A stretch of 49,131 nucleotides of DNA from Burkholderiales bacterium (GTDB taxonomy: Bacteria > Pseudomonadota > Gammaproteobacteria > Burkholderiales > Burkholderiaceae_E): positions 1 to 49,131 of the forward strand of contig JAPLQF010000019.1 of the NCBI GenBank assembly GCA_026399875.1, given 5' to 3'. The translations under genes were made by a program, and so were the position numbers. Under the pieces are notes generated by a model. That model had not been told where the DNA came from and did no database searches. It saw only the letters and a program-made list of their open reading frames with translations. This document shows positions 34,121 through 44,015 of this stretch, in pieces (position 1 is the stretch's first letter; every line of letters starts with the position of its first letter).

Positions 34121-34939
34121 ATGAATTCCCGTGATCCGAGCATCATGAAGCCCGGTTCGGTCGATGCGTCGATGCCCGATGTTCAGGGCAGCATCGATCA
34201 CCGCAGCCAGCCGATCCAGCGGGTAGGGGTTCGCGGTCTGCGCTATCCGATGATGTGGCAAAGCGGCGGTATCGCGGTGCCATCGGTCGCAGTCTGGAAC
34301 CTCTTTGTTGCGCTGCCCGCCGAGCAGAAGGGCACGCATATGTCGCGTTTTGTGGCCCTGCTCGAGAGCCGGGCGCGCGACATGTCTCTCGAGGCGCTGG
34401 TGCCGCTTCATCATGAAATGCTCGGTTTGCTTCAGGCCGATACCGGTCGGATCGAGCTGGCGTTTCCGCTCTTCATCACCAAGACCGCGCCGGTGTCGGG
34501 TGTACAAAGCCTGCTCGACTACGATCTGTCGCTGTCGGTTGACGGTGGCCCGCAAGCTCCGCTGGTCACGCTCAAAATCGTGGTTCCGGTTACCAGCCTT
34601 TGCCCGTGCTCGAAGACGATTTCCGATTACGGTGCCCATAATCAGCGCTCGCACATCACGGTCGAGCTGAGAATGCAGACCGGGCAAACCGTCGATGTGA
34701 AGGCACTCATCGAGCGACTCGAGCAGCAGGCCTCCAGCGAGCTCTATGGCCTTCTCAAGCGCGTCGACGAAAAGCATGTCACCGAGCGTGCCTACGACAA
34801 TCCCAAGTTCGTCGAGGACCTGGTGCGAGATGTGGCGGCGGCTGTGCGCGGTGTCGAGGGCGTGGAGAGTTTCGTTGTCGAAGGCGAAAACTTCGAATCG
34901 ATTCACAACCACTCGGCCTACGCCCGGATCGACGGCTGA
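34121..34939 (+). CDS. folE2: GTP cyclohydrolase FolE2 (type IB)
   Basis: A 272-residue metal-flexible GTP cyclohydrolase IB that makes 7,8-dihydroneopterin triphosphate for folate and queuosine-type products. The signature VTSLCPCSKTISDYGAHNQRSH contains the metal-ligand cysteine, and QSLLDYDLSLSVDGG and the C-terminal ESIHNHSAYA are also family blocks. AGGAG lies six bases before the ATG. FolE2 enzymes can use metals other than zinc and in some bacteria are induced by zinc limitation. No Zur box is visible upstream. Its stop codon sits in the first, diverged unit of a 13-bp tandem array. Confidence 0.95.
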   Translation: MNSRDPSIMKPGSVDASMPDVQGSIDHRSQPIQRVGVRGLRYPMMWQSGGIAVPSVAVWNLFVALPAEQKGTHMSRFVALLESRARDMSLEALVPLHHEMLGLLQADTGRIELAFPLFITKTAPVSGVQSLLDYDLSLSVDGGPQAPLVTLKIVVPVTSLCPCSKTISDYGAHNQRSHITVELRMQTGQTVDVKALIERLEQQASSELYGLLKRVDEKHVTERAYDNPKFVEDLVRDVAAAVRGVEGVESFVVEGENFESIHNHSAYARIDG

Positions 34940-34988
34940 TATCGACGACTGGCATCGACGACTGGCATCGACGACTGGCATCGACGAT
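34928..34988. repeat. 13-bp tandem repeat array at the folE2 stop codon
   Basis: Three identical copies of ATCGACGACTGGC (34941-34979) are flanked by a partial copy after them and, before them, a diverged copy that forms the last codons and stop of folE2 (ATCGACGGCTGAT, 34928-34940). The array therefore looks like amplification of the gene's own 3' end. Confidence 0.92.
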
Positions 34989-35024
34989 AAGGGCGCCCCG
35001 GTCGTCCGGCTCGCCTGCCCCGGT

Positions 35025-35816
35025 TTATTTCCCCTGCCTTGCCCTTGCCCATCCCTGCCGACTGATCAGGTCAGCAGTGGCCTGGGCGCCGTCAGGGGTC
35101 CAGCCGCCCAGTGCAATCGACGCGAGCGCCTCGTCGGGTGACATCGACAGGATCGCCTGATGCTCACCGTCGTTCGGGGTCGGGATGAAATCCGGCGGCA
35201 ACTCGAGTTCATAGAGCGTGACATGCTCGCGATGCAGCGCCGGCAGCTCGTCATAAGTGGCGGCATAACTGAGTTCGAGATTGCCTGCAGGCAGCGCCTT
35301 GCCCAGCAGGGCGGGCGGTATGCCGGCTTCTTCATGGCATTCGCGAATCAGGGTCTCCCAGGGTGCGTCCAGACCGGCAATGCCGCCAGCCACCAGCGCA
35401 TCGAACTTGCCGGGGTCGATCGGCTTGCTCATCGACCGATGCGCTACCCAGATCATCGGTCCGCTGGCGGTCTGCCGCCAGGCACAGGCCTGGACGGATC
35501 GAAGCGTCAGACCCAGCGGTCTGAGCAGGGCGCGTTCGATTCCGAAGAGCGGCCGCTCGCCGTACCAGACCACCGAGCGCTCGTCGCGCCAGCCGGGCAG
35601 TGACCAGCGATCGCGGATGCTGTCGGCCCAGCGTGCCAGGGCTGCCGATCGACCGGCGAAGCTTTCGATGGCCGGCGCCAGATGCAGGCCGGTGGGATGC
35701 AACTCGAAGGGCGTCGGTGCGACCAGGGCACGTTGCAGCCAGTCGTTCCAGAGCCAGCCCACGCGCACGCCGGCTGCGCGCACCGGGACCATGCCCTGGG
35801 TGCCGCCAGTCTCCAT
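35025..35816 (-). CDS. DUF4743/Nudix hydrolase family protein
   Basis: A 263-residue protein with an N-terminal region resembling DUF4743 (WNDWLQRALVAPTPFELHPTGLHLAP) and a C-terminal Nudix domain. The Nudix box is recognisable in GGIAGLDAPWETLIRECHEEAGI, with RE-x-x-EE-x-G intact. The first acidic position after G-x5 is aspartate rather than glutamate. Proteins of this layout relate to the Nudix part of yeast Tnr3 and plant Nudix hydrolases, some of which act on damaged thiamine diphosphate, but the substrate is not certain. It converges with folE2 and follows YajQ after 46 bases, possibly in one transcript. Confidence 0.83.
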   Translation of the reverse strand: METGGTQGMVPVRAAGVRVGWLWNDWLQRALVAPTPFELHPTGLHLAPAIESFAGRSAALARWADSIRDRWSLPGWRDERSVVWYGERPLFGIERALLRPLGLTLRSVQACAWRQTASGPMIWVAHRSMSKPIDPGKFDALVAGGIAGLDAPWETLIRECHEEAGIPPALLGKALPAGNLELSYAATYDELPALHREHVTLYELELPPDFIPTPNDGEHQAILSMSPDEALASIALGGWTPDGAQATADLISRQGWARARQGK

Positions 35817-35862
35817 CGCGCGGATTGTCTCGCTGATCGGCTTGCGACCGTCCTTGCTGCGA

Positions 35863-36348
35863 TCAGTCCCGGAAGTTGCCGAAGGTCAGCGGCAGTTCGG
35901 TCATCTCGCCGCGGATCAGGGCGATCGCGGATTGCAGATCGTCGCGCTTGGCGCCGGTCACTCGAACCGAGTCGCCCTGGATCGATGACTGCACCTTCAT
36001 CTTGGCATCCTTGAGCAGCTTGACGATTTTCTTCGCGGCATCGGTCGGCACGCCATGGCGCACGGTGATCACCTGCTTGACCTTGTCGCCGCCGACTTTG
36101 TCGATGCTGCCGTAGTCGAGAAAGCGCACATCCACATCTCGCTTGGCGAGCTTGGCAAGCAGCACGTCTTTCACCTGCGAGAGCTTGAAGTCGTCATCGG
36201 CAAAGGCGGTGAGCTGCTTGTCGGCGAGCTCGAGCCGGGCATCCGATCCTTTGAAATCGAAGCGGTTGGTGATTTCCTTGTTGGCCTGATCGAGGGCATT
36301 GCGAATCTCGACCTGATTGGCTTCACACAAGACATCGAATGAGGGCAT
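35863..36348 (-). CDS. yajQ: YajQ-family nucleotide-binding protein
   Basis: A 161-residue protein of the YajQ family, with the typical start [26 protein letters not shown] and the tail [21 protein letters not shown] end. Members have two tandem RNA-recognition-like folds; one in Xanthomonas binds cyclic di-GMP and acts as a transcription co-regulator, and others bind nucleotides or RNA. AAGGA lies a few bases before the ATG. It lies between the Nudix and GNAT genes on the same strand, 15 bases after the GNAT gene, suggesting co-transcription with the argG group. Confidence 0.93.
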   Translation of the reverse strand: MPSFDVLCEANQVEIRNALDQANKEITNRFDFKGSDARLELADKQLTAFADDDFKLSQVKDVLLAKLAKRDVDVRFLDYGSIDKVGGDKVKQVITVRHGVPTDAAKKIVKLLKDAKMKVQSSIQGDSVRVTGAKRDDLQSAIALIRGEMTELPLTFGNFRD

Positions 36349-36363
36349 GGCGGGTTCCTTTAG

Positions 36364-36879
36364 TCAGGTCAACCATTTTTCGAAGAATCGGGCAGTACCC
36401 AATGCCGGATCGAGTTCGTAGGCGGCAAAGCCGACTGCGCGATACAGGCCGACGGCGGTGTGATTGCTCTCGAGGACTTCGAGGGTCAGTTTGCAGCAAC
36501 CGCGCTCACGCGCGTGCGCCTCGGCGGCATCAAGGAGGCGACGACCAATCCCGGCGCCGCGTCGATCAGGTTCGACCGCAATGTCGTGGAGATTGAGCAA
36601 CGGCCTTGCCTTGAAGGTCGAGACGCCCAGGAAGGCGTTGATCAGCCCGACCGGACGGTCGCCTTCGAAGGCAAGCAGCCCGATGTAATGGGGCTGCTGT
36701 GCAAGAAGACCGGGCAGTCGGGCTTTGACCTCGTCGGTGAGGCCGGTACCGCCGCCGCTCGGGTCGCGAGCGTAGCCGTCGAGCACGGCCAGCAATGCCC
36801 GGGCATGTCGGGCGTCGAGCGGATTGACCCGCTCGATGCGCAAGGGCGTCACTGGCCGATCAGGTATGGCAGTACTCAC
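36364..36879 (-). CDS. GNAT-family N-acetyltransferase
   Basis: A roughly 171-residue GCN5-related acetyltransferase. The acetyl-CoA site is seen in DIAVEPDRRGAGIGRRLL, followed by the C-terminal VGLYRAVGFAAYE motif. The target (small molecule or protein) is unknown. The start is uncertain: no ATG exists in front of the domain. I chose GTG at 36879, 22 bases after argG, because it avoids overlap; a TTG at 36939 and a GTG at about 36852 are alternatives. It lies between argG and yajQ on the same strand and is probably co-transcribed with both. Confidence 0.8.
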   Translation of the reverse strand: MSTAIPDRPVTPLRIERVNPLDARHARALLAVLDGYARDPSGGGTGLTDEVKARLPGLLAQQPHYIGLLAFEGDRPVGLINAFLGVSTFKARPLLNLHDIAVEPDRRGAGIGRRLLDAAEAHARERGCCKLTLEVLESNHTAVGLYRAVGFAAYELDPALGTARFFEKWLT

Positions 36880-36901
36880 GACGGTCGACTGACGGGTTTT
36901 A

Positions 36902-38239
<1,338 letters not shown>

Positions 38240-38330
38240 GGAGTGAGCGGGGTTCGATGGAAAAGAGCGAAGCCAGCATTTTGCCAGCTTATGGGCTCGG
38301 CACGGTCCGACTGCGTGAGACAATCGCCAC

Positions 38331-39572
38331 ATGCCAGCGCCTTCCACTTCGCCTGCAGTCAGTCAGGCTGATCTTCAAAGGCGCTTGCCGGCGATCATTG
38401 CCGGTCTGTCGACGCTCGGTCCCTTTGCGATCGATACTTATCTGCCCTCTTTCAACTCGATCGGTGCCGACCTCGGTGCCACGCCGCTGCAGGTTCAACA
38501 GACGCTGACCGCCTACATCCTGCCCTTTGCGGTCATGGCGTTATGGCATGGCGCGTTGTCGGATTCGCTGGGGCGCCGGCGTGTCGTGCTGATCGGCCTT
38601 GTCCTGTTTTCAGCAGCCTCGATCGGGGCGGCTTTTTCCCAGTCGATCGAGGCGCTCTGGATGTGGCGGGCGCTGCAGGGCGCGGTGGGTGGTGTCGGCA
38701 TGACTGTGGGGCGCGCGGTGGTGCGCGATGTGGCCGACGGGCCGATCGCCCAGCGCATGCTCAGCCAGACCACCATGATGTTTGCGCTGGCGCCTGCGAT
38801 CGCACCGATACTTGGCGGCTGGCTGCAGACCCTTGCCGGCTGGCGCTCGGTGTTCATTTTTCTCGCGCTGATTTCGCTTTGCCTGGCGCTGCTGTGCTGG
38901 CGAATGCTTCCTGAAACCCTGCCGCCCGAAAAGCGCCAGAGCATGCAACCCGGCCCGATGGCCCGGGCCTATCGCGAGCTGGCCACCAGCGGAGCGTTCT
39001 TGCGTCTGGCGGGCGCGCTGGCACTCAATTTCGCGGGGTTTTTTGTTTATGTACTGGCCGCACCCGCATTCCTCACCGGGGTAATGGGGCTCGGTCCGCG
39101 AGAGTTCGCATGGATGTTCATCCCCGCGGTGGCAGGCACGATGATCGGTGCCTTTCTGTCGTCCAGACTCGCCGGTCGGCTGTTGCCGGCGGCGAGCGTG
39201 AAGGCCGGCTTCGGCATCATGACTGCTGCGGTGATCATCAACCTGACGCTGGCGCTCACCATGAATCCGCCGCGCATGCCCTGGGCGACGCTGTCGCTGC
39301 TGCTCTATAACATCGGTATGGGGCTTGCGATGGCGCCGCTACAGGTCATGCTGCTCGATCTGTTTGCGCATCGGCGCGGCATGGCATCGTCCGGCATGGC
39401 CTTTGCCCAGAGCAGCGGCAACGCTCTGGTGGCAGGGCTGGTGGCGCCGCTGCTGTGGCATTCTGCGGTCACGATGGCGATCGGATCGATGTGCGCGTTG
39501 GCAGCCGGCGGGCTGCTGTTTGCCTGGCATCTGAAAACCCTGCGGCCTTCATCCGCGCCCGCCAAGCCTTAG
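38331..39572 (+). CDS. Bcr/CflA-family multidrug efflux MFS transporter
   Basis: A 413-residue major facilitator with 12 predicted helices. The family start [24 protein letters not shown] is clear, as is the loop motif [13 protein letters not shown] between helices 2 and 3 and the helix 5 motif with APILGGWLQ. Bcr/CflA transporters export bicyclomycin, chloramphenicol, sulfonamides or related compounds by proton antiport; some export cysteine or other metabolites. The gene diverges from argG. Its TAG stop begins a degenerate 12-bp tandem array, and a ThDP enzyme gene follows after 102 bases. Confidence 0.9.
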   Translation: MPAPSTSPAVSQADLQRRLPAIIAGLSTLGPFAIDTYLPSFNSIGADLGATPLQVQQTLTAYILPFAVMALWHGALSDSLGRRRVVLIGLVLFSAASIGAAFSQSIEALWMWRALQGAVGGVGMTVGRAVVRDVADGPIAQRMLSQTTMMFALAPAIAPILGGWLQTLAGWRSVFIFLALISLCLALLCWRMLPETLPPEKRQSMQPGPMARAYRELATSGAFLRLAGALALNFAGFFVYVLAAPAFLTGVMGLGPREFAWMFIPAVAGTMIGAFLSSRLAGRLLPAASVKAGFGIMTAAVIINLTLALTMNPPRMPWATLSLLLYNIGMGLAMAPLQVMLLDLFAHRRGMASSGMAFAQSSGNALVAGLVAPLLWHSAVTMAIGSMCALAAGGLLFAWHLKTLRPSSAPAKP

Positions 39573-39628
39573 CCCGTTCTTCAGCTCGCTCCTTAGCTCG
39601 CTCTTTCGCTCGCTCCTTAGCTCGCTTG
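39569..39628. repeat. 12-bp degenerate tandem array at the MFS stop codon
   Basis: About five units of the form TTAGCTCGCTCC follow each other: TTAGCCCGTTCT, TTCAGCTCGCTCC (one extra base), TTAGCTCGCTCT, TTCGCTCGCTCC and TTAGCTCGCTTG. The first unit contains the TAG stop codon of the transporter gene. The rest of the gap to 39674 shows no other feature. Confidence 0.85.
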
Positions 39629-39674
39629 ACCAGTCCACTTCGCCCAGTTCACTCGCCCAGACCACTGCCGCGCC

Positions 39675-41387
39675 ATGACAAACACCCCGATCGCCGCACC
39701 CCTCACGCCGCGCAGCGGTGGACAGATCCTCGTCGACCAGCTGGTCATTCACGGCGCGACTCGGGCGTTTTGCGTGCCGGGCGAAAGTTTCCTCGCGGTG
39801 CTCGATGCGCTGCATGATGTGCGCGAGACCTTGCCGCTGGTGGTCTGCCGTCAGGAGGGCGGTGCGGTCAATATGGCCGAGGCCTGGGGCAAACTGACCG
39901 GCGAGCCGGGCATCTGCTTTGCGACCCGCGGGCCGGGTGCCACCAATGCCTCAATCGGTTTGCACACCGCCTTTCAGGACTCCACGCCGATGATCCTGTT
40001 CATCGGGCAGGTCGGGACCGATTTCGTCGAGCGCGAAGCTTTTCAGGAGGTCGATTACCGGCGCATGTTCGGGCAGATGGCCAAGTGGGTTGCCTCGATC
40101 GACCGCGCCGACCGCATTCCCGAGTTCGTACAGCATGCGTTTCATGTGGCCACCTCCGGGCGACCCGGGCCGGTCGTGCTGGCGCTTCCCGAGGACGTGC
40201 TCACCCAGATGAGCACGGTGGCCGATGCGCGTCGCTATTGCGCAGTGCAGTCCTCGCCCTCGGTCGCCCAGATCGAACGATTGGGCCAGATGATTGCGCA
40301 GGCAAAGCAGCCCCTGCTGCTGGTCGGCGGTTCGTTCTGGGACGATGCCTCGCGCGCCCACCTGAAATCATTTGCGCACCGGCTTGGTCTGCCGGTGGCC
40401 TGCGCCTGGCGTTACCAGGACGCCTTCGACAATGGCGATTCGCACTACATCGGTGAAGTCGGCATCGGCATCAATCCCAAACTCGCGCAGCGCGTGCGCG
40501 ACTGCGATCTGCTGATCGCAGTCGGTGTGCGCCTGGGCGAGATGACCACCAATGGCTACACCTTGGTCGAATCGCCCACACCGGTGCAGTCGCTGGTGCA
40601 TGTGTTCTCTGGTGCCGATGAACTCGGTCGGGTCTTTCATGCCGATCTGCCGATTGCGGCCGGTGTGCGCGAGTTTTCTGCGGCACTGGCGGCACTGCCC
40701 CTGGGCGATGCCGCGCAACTGGCGGCGCGCTGGAAAACCTGGCTGCAGTCGGCCTGCGCCGACTATGCCGACTGGCGGGTGCCCAGATCACAGCCCGGCA
40801 CGCTCAATTACCCCGAATGCGTGCTGCACCTGGACGAGGTGCTGCCGCAGGACGCGATCATCACCAATGGTGCCGGCAACTTCGCCACGCCGGTTCACCG
40901 CTTTTATCGGCATCGCGGTCACAAGACCCAGTTGGCGCCCACCTCGGGGGCGATGGGCTATGCGGTGCCCTCGGCCATCGCCGCCAAGCTGCGGCATCCA
41001 CAGCGCGTGGTGGTGGCGGTCACTGGTGACGGCGACTTCATGATGACCGGCCAGGAGCTGGCCACCGCGGTTCAATACAACGCGCCGCTGATCGTACTGC
41101 TGGTCAACAACGGCATGTTCGGCACGATCCGGATGCACCAGGAACGCGAGTACCCGGCACGGGTCTATGGCACGGCCCTGCGCAATCCCGACTTCGTGAT
41201 GCTCGCCAAGGCTTATGGCTGTCATGCCGAGCGTGTCACCGAGACCGGGCAGTTTGCCGCGGCCTTTGCACGCGCCCGCGACGCGGGTGTGCCGGCACTG
41301 ATCGAACTGGTCATCGATCAGCAGGCGATCACCGCCGGTCAGACCCTCGATGAGATTCGCGCCAAGGCGCTTGCCGCCCGCGGCTGA
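39675..41387 (+). CDS. Thiamine-diphosphate-dependent enzyme, acetolactate-synthase-like
   Basis: A 570-residue ThDP enzyme with the Pyr-central-PP domain order of the acetolactate synthase/pyruvate decarboxylase group. The cofactor-activating glutamate is Glu61 in RQEGGAVNMAEA. The ThDP/metal motif runs from GDGDFMMTGQ (451-460) to VNNG (477-480). The central domain contains RLGEMTTNGY. It is not the standard IlvB, since no ilvN or ilvC lies nearby and the substrate loops differ. It might be an acetolactate-synthase-like decarboxylase or carboligase of unknown substrate. It follows the MFS transporter on the same strand and converges with a universal stress protein. Confidence 0.87.
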   Translation: MTNTPIAAPLTPRSGGQILVDQLVIHGATRAFCVPGESFLAVLDALHDVRETLPLVVCRQEGGAVNMAEAWGKLTGEPGICFATRGPGATNASIGLHTAFQDSTPMILFIGQVGTDFVEREAFQEVDYRRMFGQMAKWVASIDRADRIPEFVQHAFHVATSGRPGPVVLALPEDVLTQMSTVADARRYCAVQSSPSVAQIERLGQMIAQAKQPLLLVGGSFWDDASRAHLKSFAHRLGLPVACAWRYQDAFDNGDSHYIGEVGIGINPKLAQRVRDCDLLIAVGVRLGEMTTNGYTLVESPTPVQSLVHVFSGADELGRVFHADLPIAAGVREFSAALAALPLGDAAQLAARWKTWLQSACADYADWRVPRSQPGTLNYPECVLHLDEVLPQDAIITNGAGNFATPVHRFYRHRGHKTQLAPTSGAMGYAVPSAIAAKLRHPQRVVVAVTGDGDFMMTGQELATAVQYNAPLIVLLVNNGMFGTIRMHQEREYPARVYGTALRNPDFVMLAKAYGCHAERVTETGQFAAAFARARDAGVPALIELVIDQQAITAGQTLDEIRAKALAARG

Positions 41388-41420
41388 TCGCCGCCGCAGT
41401 GGGTCAGCGTCTCGCCCGCG

Positions 41421-41450
41421 CCGGCACCCCCCCCACGGGTTTCGTGCCGG
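41421..41450. terminator. Inverted repeat between ThDP-enzyme and universal stress genes
   Basis: A 7-bp perfect inverted repeat (CCGGCAC/GTGCCGG) with a 16-base, C-rich loop lies in the 81-base gap between convergent genes. It could form a hairpin that ends transcription from both sides, but it has no T-run. Confidence 0.4.
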
Positions 41451-41468
41451 ACACAGGCGATGACGCGA

Positions 41469-42308
41469 TCAGTGCGACAGCAGGACCGGCACGGTCATCG
41501 ATTCGAGAAGCGTGCGGGTCGAGCCGCCCACCACGAATTCATAGGCCCGCGAGTGTCCATAGCCGCCCATCACGATCAGGTCGGACTGAAAATCGGCCGC
41601 CCGCGACAGGATCTGGTTGCCGGTATCGACATCGCTGACGCCCGACGCCGAGACCGTCGATTTCACGCCGTGACGGGCAAGAAACGTCGCCAGATCGGCA
41701 CCAGGCACATCGCCATGCCCGCCCCGCCCAGCACGGGCATTGAAGACGGTAATCTGCACTTCCTTGGCCCGTTGAAGCAGCGGCAGGGCTTCGGTGACTG
41801 CGTGCGCGGCTTCGCGGCTGGCATTCCAGGCAATCATCGGACGTGACGGCATGGCGGTGAACTCGCCTGCGAAGGGCACGACGAGGACCGGCCTGCCCGA
41901 GCCCATCAGCACCCGGCCGACGAAGTCCGGGGTGACATCGTTGACATCGTTGCGGTCGTACTGACCGAGCACGATCAGGTCGGCATAGCGTGCCTGTTCG
42001 TTGATGACGGCTGCCGGGTCCCCGACGCTGGTGCGCCATTCGACCTTGCGGCCCATGCGAGCCACGGTCTGGTCGAAGCTGGTCTTGGCACCGGCGTCCT
42101 TGCGCTCCTGAAAGCGCAGCAGCTCCTGCGCGACGAAGGCGCCGCCGTCGGCGACAAAGGGCTCGCTGTAGAGCGGCGAAACGATGCTGTAGGCCGCGAC
42201 CAGATGGGCATCGAAGTCGTCGGCGATGCGGCTGGCCAGCATCAGTCGCTTGACCGCACGGGGTGTCGAATCGTAGTGAACGAGGACTGTCTTGTAGCCA
42301 TGGCTCAT
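41469..42308 (-). CDS. Tandem universal stress protein (UspA family)
   Basis: A 279-residue protein with two Usp domains in tandem. The second domain has the nucleotide-binding pattern MGGYGHSRAYEFVVGGSTR near the C-terminus, common in ATP-binding Usp proteins; the first domain is more diverged. Proteins of this class accumulate under oxygen limitation or other stress. I start at 42308 (MSHGYKTVLV), where AGGAG lies six bases upstream; the frame extends to 42365 with unrelated residues. A perfect FNR/Anr-type site lies 81-94 bases upstream, between this gene and tal, so oxygen-linked control is likely. Confidence 0.9.
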   Translation of the reverse strand: MSHGYKTVLVHYDSTPRAVKRLMLASRIADDFDAHLVAAYSIVSPLYSEPFVADGGAFVAQELLRFQERKDAGAKTSFDQTVARMGRKVEWRTSVGDPAAVINEQARYADLIVLGQYDRNDVNDVTPDFVGRVLMGSGRPVLVVPFAGEFTAMPSRPMIAWNASREAAHAVTEALPLLQRAKEVQITVFNARAGRGGHGDVPGADLATFLARHGVKSTVSASGVSDVDTGNQILSRAADFQSDLIVMGGYGHSRAYEFVVGGSTRTLLESMTVPVLLSH

Positions 42309-42388
42309 GATCGCTCCTGGTGGATGGGTTTCGGGAGCCGGGCAGGGCCCACTCGCCCCAACCATGCGCCGGCTCAGCCGCCTTCGAC

Positions 42389-42402
42389 TTGATCCAGATC
42401 AA
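42389..42402. promoter_or_regulatory. FNR/Anr-type binding box between usp and tal
   Basis: TTGATCCAGATCAA matches the FNR/Anr/Dnr consensus TTGAT-N4-ATCAA at every position. It is centred 53 bases before the tal ATG and 87 bases before the universal stress protein ATG. A TAACAT hexamer at 42421-42426 could be a -10 element for tal at a class II-like spacing. FNR/Anr control of universal stress genes is well known in proteobacteria; control here is inferred. Confidence 0.7.
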
Positions 42403-42448
42403 ATGGTAGGCCTGTACGGCTAACATTGAGCCTCTTTTCAGGACTGCC

Positions 42449-43390
42449 ATGAACGCGCTCGACCAGCTCAAGACTCTGACCACCGTGGTTGCCGATACCG
42501 GCGACTTCAATGCCATGCGGGCCTATGCGCCGCGCGACGCCACCACCAACCCCACGCTGATTCTCAAGGCGGTCGGGCTGCCGCAGTACCGGGGTCTGCT
42601 CGATGCCACGGTTGCCGAGCATCGCGCCGAGCCGGTCGATGTGCTGATCGACCGGCTGCTGGTGCGCTTTGGCTGCGAGATTCTCAAGATCATCCCGGGT
42701 CGGGTCTCGACCGAGGTCGATGCACGGCTGTCCTTTGATACCGAGGCCACGATCGCGCGGGGGCACCGGATCATCGATCGCTATCGCGAGGCCGGCATCG
42801 GCCCCGAGCGGGTGCTGGTCAAGGTGGCGGCCACCTGGGAAGGCATCCGTGCGGCCGAGCAGCTCGAGCGCGACGGCATACACTGCAATCTGACGCTGCT
42901 CTTCGGTTTCGGGCAGGCGGTGGCCTGCGCGCAGGCCGGCGTCACGCTGATTTCGCCCTTCGTGGGCCGGATCTACGACTGGTACCGCAAGCGCGACGGC
43001 GTCGATTACACCGGCGAGACCGATCCGGGCGTGGCCTCGGTGCGGCGCATCTATACCCACTTCAAGCGATTCGGCTTTTCCACCGAAGTCATGGGCGCCA
43101 GCTTTCGCAATGTCGGTCAGATCCTGGCGCTGGCCGGCTGCGATCTGCTCACCATCAGCCCCGAACTGCTCGAGCAGTTGCGGGCGCTCGAGACGACCGT
43201 CGAGCCCAGGCTCGATGTGGTGTCGGCCCGCAAGGCGGTGCTCGAGCCGGTGTCATTCGATGAGCCGCGGTTTCGCTTCGAGCTGAATGAAGACGCGATG
43301 GCCAGCGACAAACTTGCCGAGGGCATCCGCGCCTTCGTGACTGACGCCCGCAAGCTCGATGGGCTGGTTGAGCAGGCTCGGGGGGGCTGA
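42449..43390 (+). CDS. tal: Transaldolase, TalB type
   Basis: A 313-residue transaldolase moving a dihydroxyacetone unit between sugar phosphates in the pentose phosphate pathway. The Schiff-base lysine is Lys125 in [10 protein letters not shown], and the conserved aspartate of VVADTGD is Asp16. DATTNPTLI and CNLTLLFGF are further family blocks. Length and motifs match the TalA/TalB group rather than short MipB/fructose-6-phosphate aldolases. It is followed by dut after only two bases, so both are co-transcribed. The FNR-type box upstream suggests possible oxygen-linked control. Confidence 0.95.
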   Translation: MNALDQLKTLTTVVADTGDFNAMRAYAPRDATTNPTLILKAVGLPQYRGLLDATVAEHRAEPVDVLIDRLLVRFGCEILKIIPGRVSTEVDARLSFDTEATIARGHRIIDRYREAGIGPERVLVKVAATWEGIRAAEQLERDGIHCNLTLLFGFGQAVACAQAGVTLISPFVGRIYDWYRKRDGVDYTGETDPGVASVRRIYTHFKRFGFSTEVMGASFRNVGQILALAGCDLLTISPELLEQLRALETTVEPRLDVVSARKAVLEPVSFDEPRFRFELNEDAMASDKLAEGIRAFVTDARKLDGLVEQARGG

Positions 43391-43392
43391 AC

Positions 43393-43869
43393 ATGAGCGC
43401 TTCCATCGAAGTCAAGATCCTGGATCAGCGACTCCGGGAGTGGGGGCTTCCGCAGTACCAGACGGCGCTTGCCGCTGCCATCGACCTGATGGCCTGTGTT
43501 GACGTGCCGGTCACGCTCAAGCCCCAGGAGCCTGCGATCCTGATCCCCACCGGGGTTGCGCTGCATATGAACTCAGACAAGCTTTGCGCCGTCATCCTTC
43601 CGCGATCGGGCCTCGGGCACAAGAAGGGGCTGGTCCTGGGGAACAGCGCCGGGCTCATCGATGCCGACTACACCGCTCAGTGCTTCATCAGCGCCTGGAA
43701 CCGCAATCCCGCTGGCTCAGGACAGGACATCACCATCAATCCTGGCGATCGCATTGCGCAGATGCTCTTTCTGCCGGTGGTTCGCCCTGATTTTGTTGTG
43801 GTCGATGAGTTCTCTGCACCGAGTGACCGCGGGGCAGGGGGGTTTGGTTCGACAGGTGTTGATCGCTGA
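43393..43869 (+). CDS. dut: dUTP diphosphatase
   Basis: A 158-residue trimeric-type dUTPase converting dUTP to dUMP, which prevents uracil incorporation and supplies dTMP synthesis. The five conserved motifs are seen: AAIDLMA, PRSGLG, GNSAGLIDADY, RIAQMLF and the glycine-rich GAGGFGSTG near the C-terminus. Starts at ATG 43393, two bases after tal. In many related bacteria dut follows coaBC; here it lies next to tal, while coaBC is downstream on the other strand. Confidence 0.96.
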   Translation: MSASIEVKILDQRLREWGLPQYQTALAAAIDLMACVDVPVTLKPQEPAILIPTGVALHMNSDKLCAVILPRSGLGHKKGLVLGNSAGLIDADYTAQCFISAWNRNPAGSGQDITINPGDRIAQMLFLPVVRPDFVVVDEFSAPSDRGAGGFGSTGVDR

Positions 43870-43888
43870 TTGACGTCGGTCGCGCCGG

Positions 43889-43913
43889 GGTGGCTACTTG
43901 CGTGATAGCCGCC
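43889..43913 (+). terminator. Hairpin after dut
   Basis: GGTGGCTA and TAGCCGCC form an 8-bp stem with one G-T wobble and a 9-base loop, 19 bases after the dut stop codon. It is followed by a mixed pyrimidine-rich tail and not a clean T-run, so it is a candidate terminator of the tal-dut transcript. Confidence 0.35.
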
Positions 43914-43991
43914 TAGCCCGTCTGCTTCTCGAGGCGCCATCAATTTGCGCGAACGACTTGAGAACTGCCGGTGGCAGTATTTGATTATCTA

Positions 43992-44005
43992 TACAGAAAT
44001 CTGTA
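43992..44005. promoter_or_regulatory. Palindrome upstream of the vapB-like gene (candidate operator)
   Basis: TACAGA-AA-TCTGTA is a perfect 6-bp inverted repeat with a two-base centre, ending 10 bases before the vapB ATG in an unusually AT-rich stretch. Antitoxins of this family repress their own operons by binding such palindromes, so it is a plausible autoregulatory site. A second, shorter inverted repeat (CTGCC-GGT-GGCAG) lies at 43965-43977. Confidence 0.5.
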
Positions 44006-44015
44006 CGATCTCCGA

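Noticed and set aside
38240..38347. Upstream extension of argG
   Set aside because: ArgG proteins begin at [14 protein letters not shown]; the extra 36 residues have no similarity and overlap the divergent gene.
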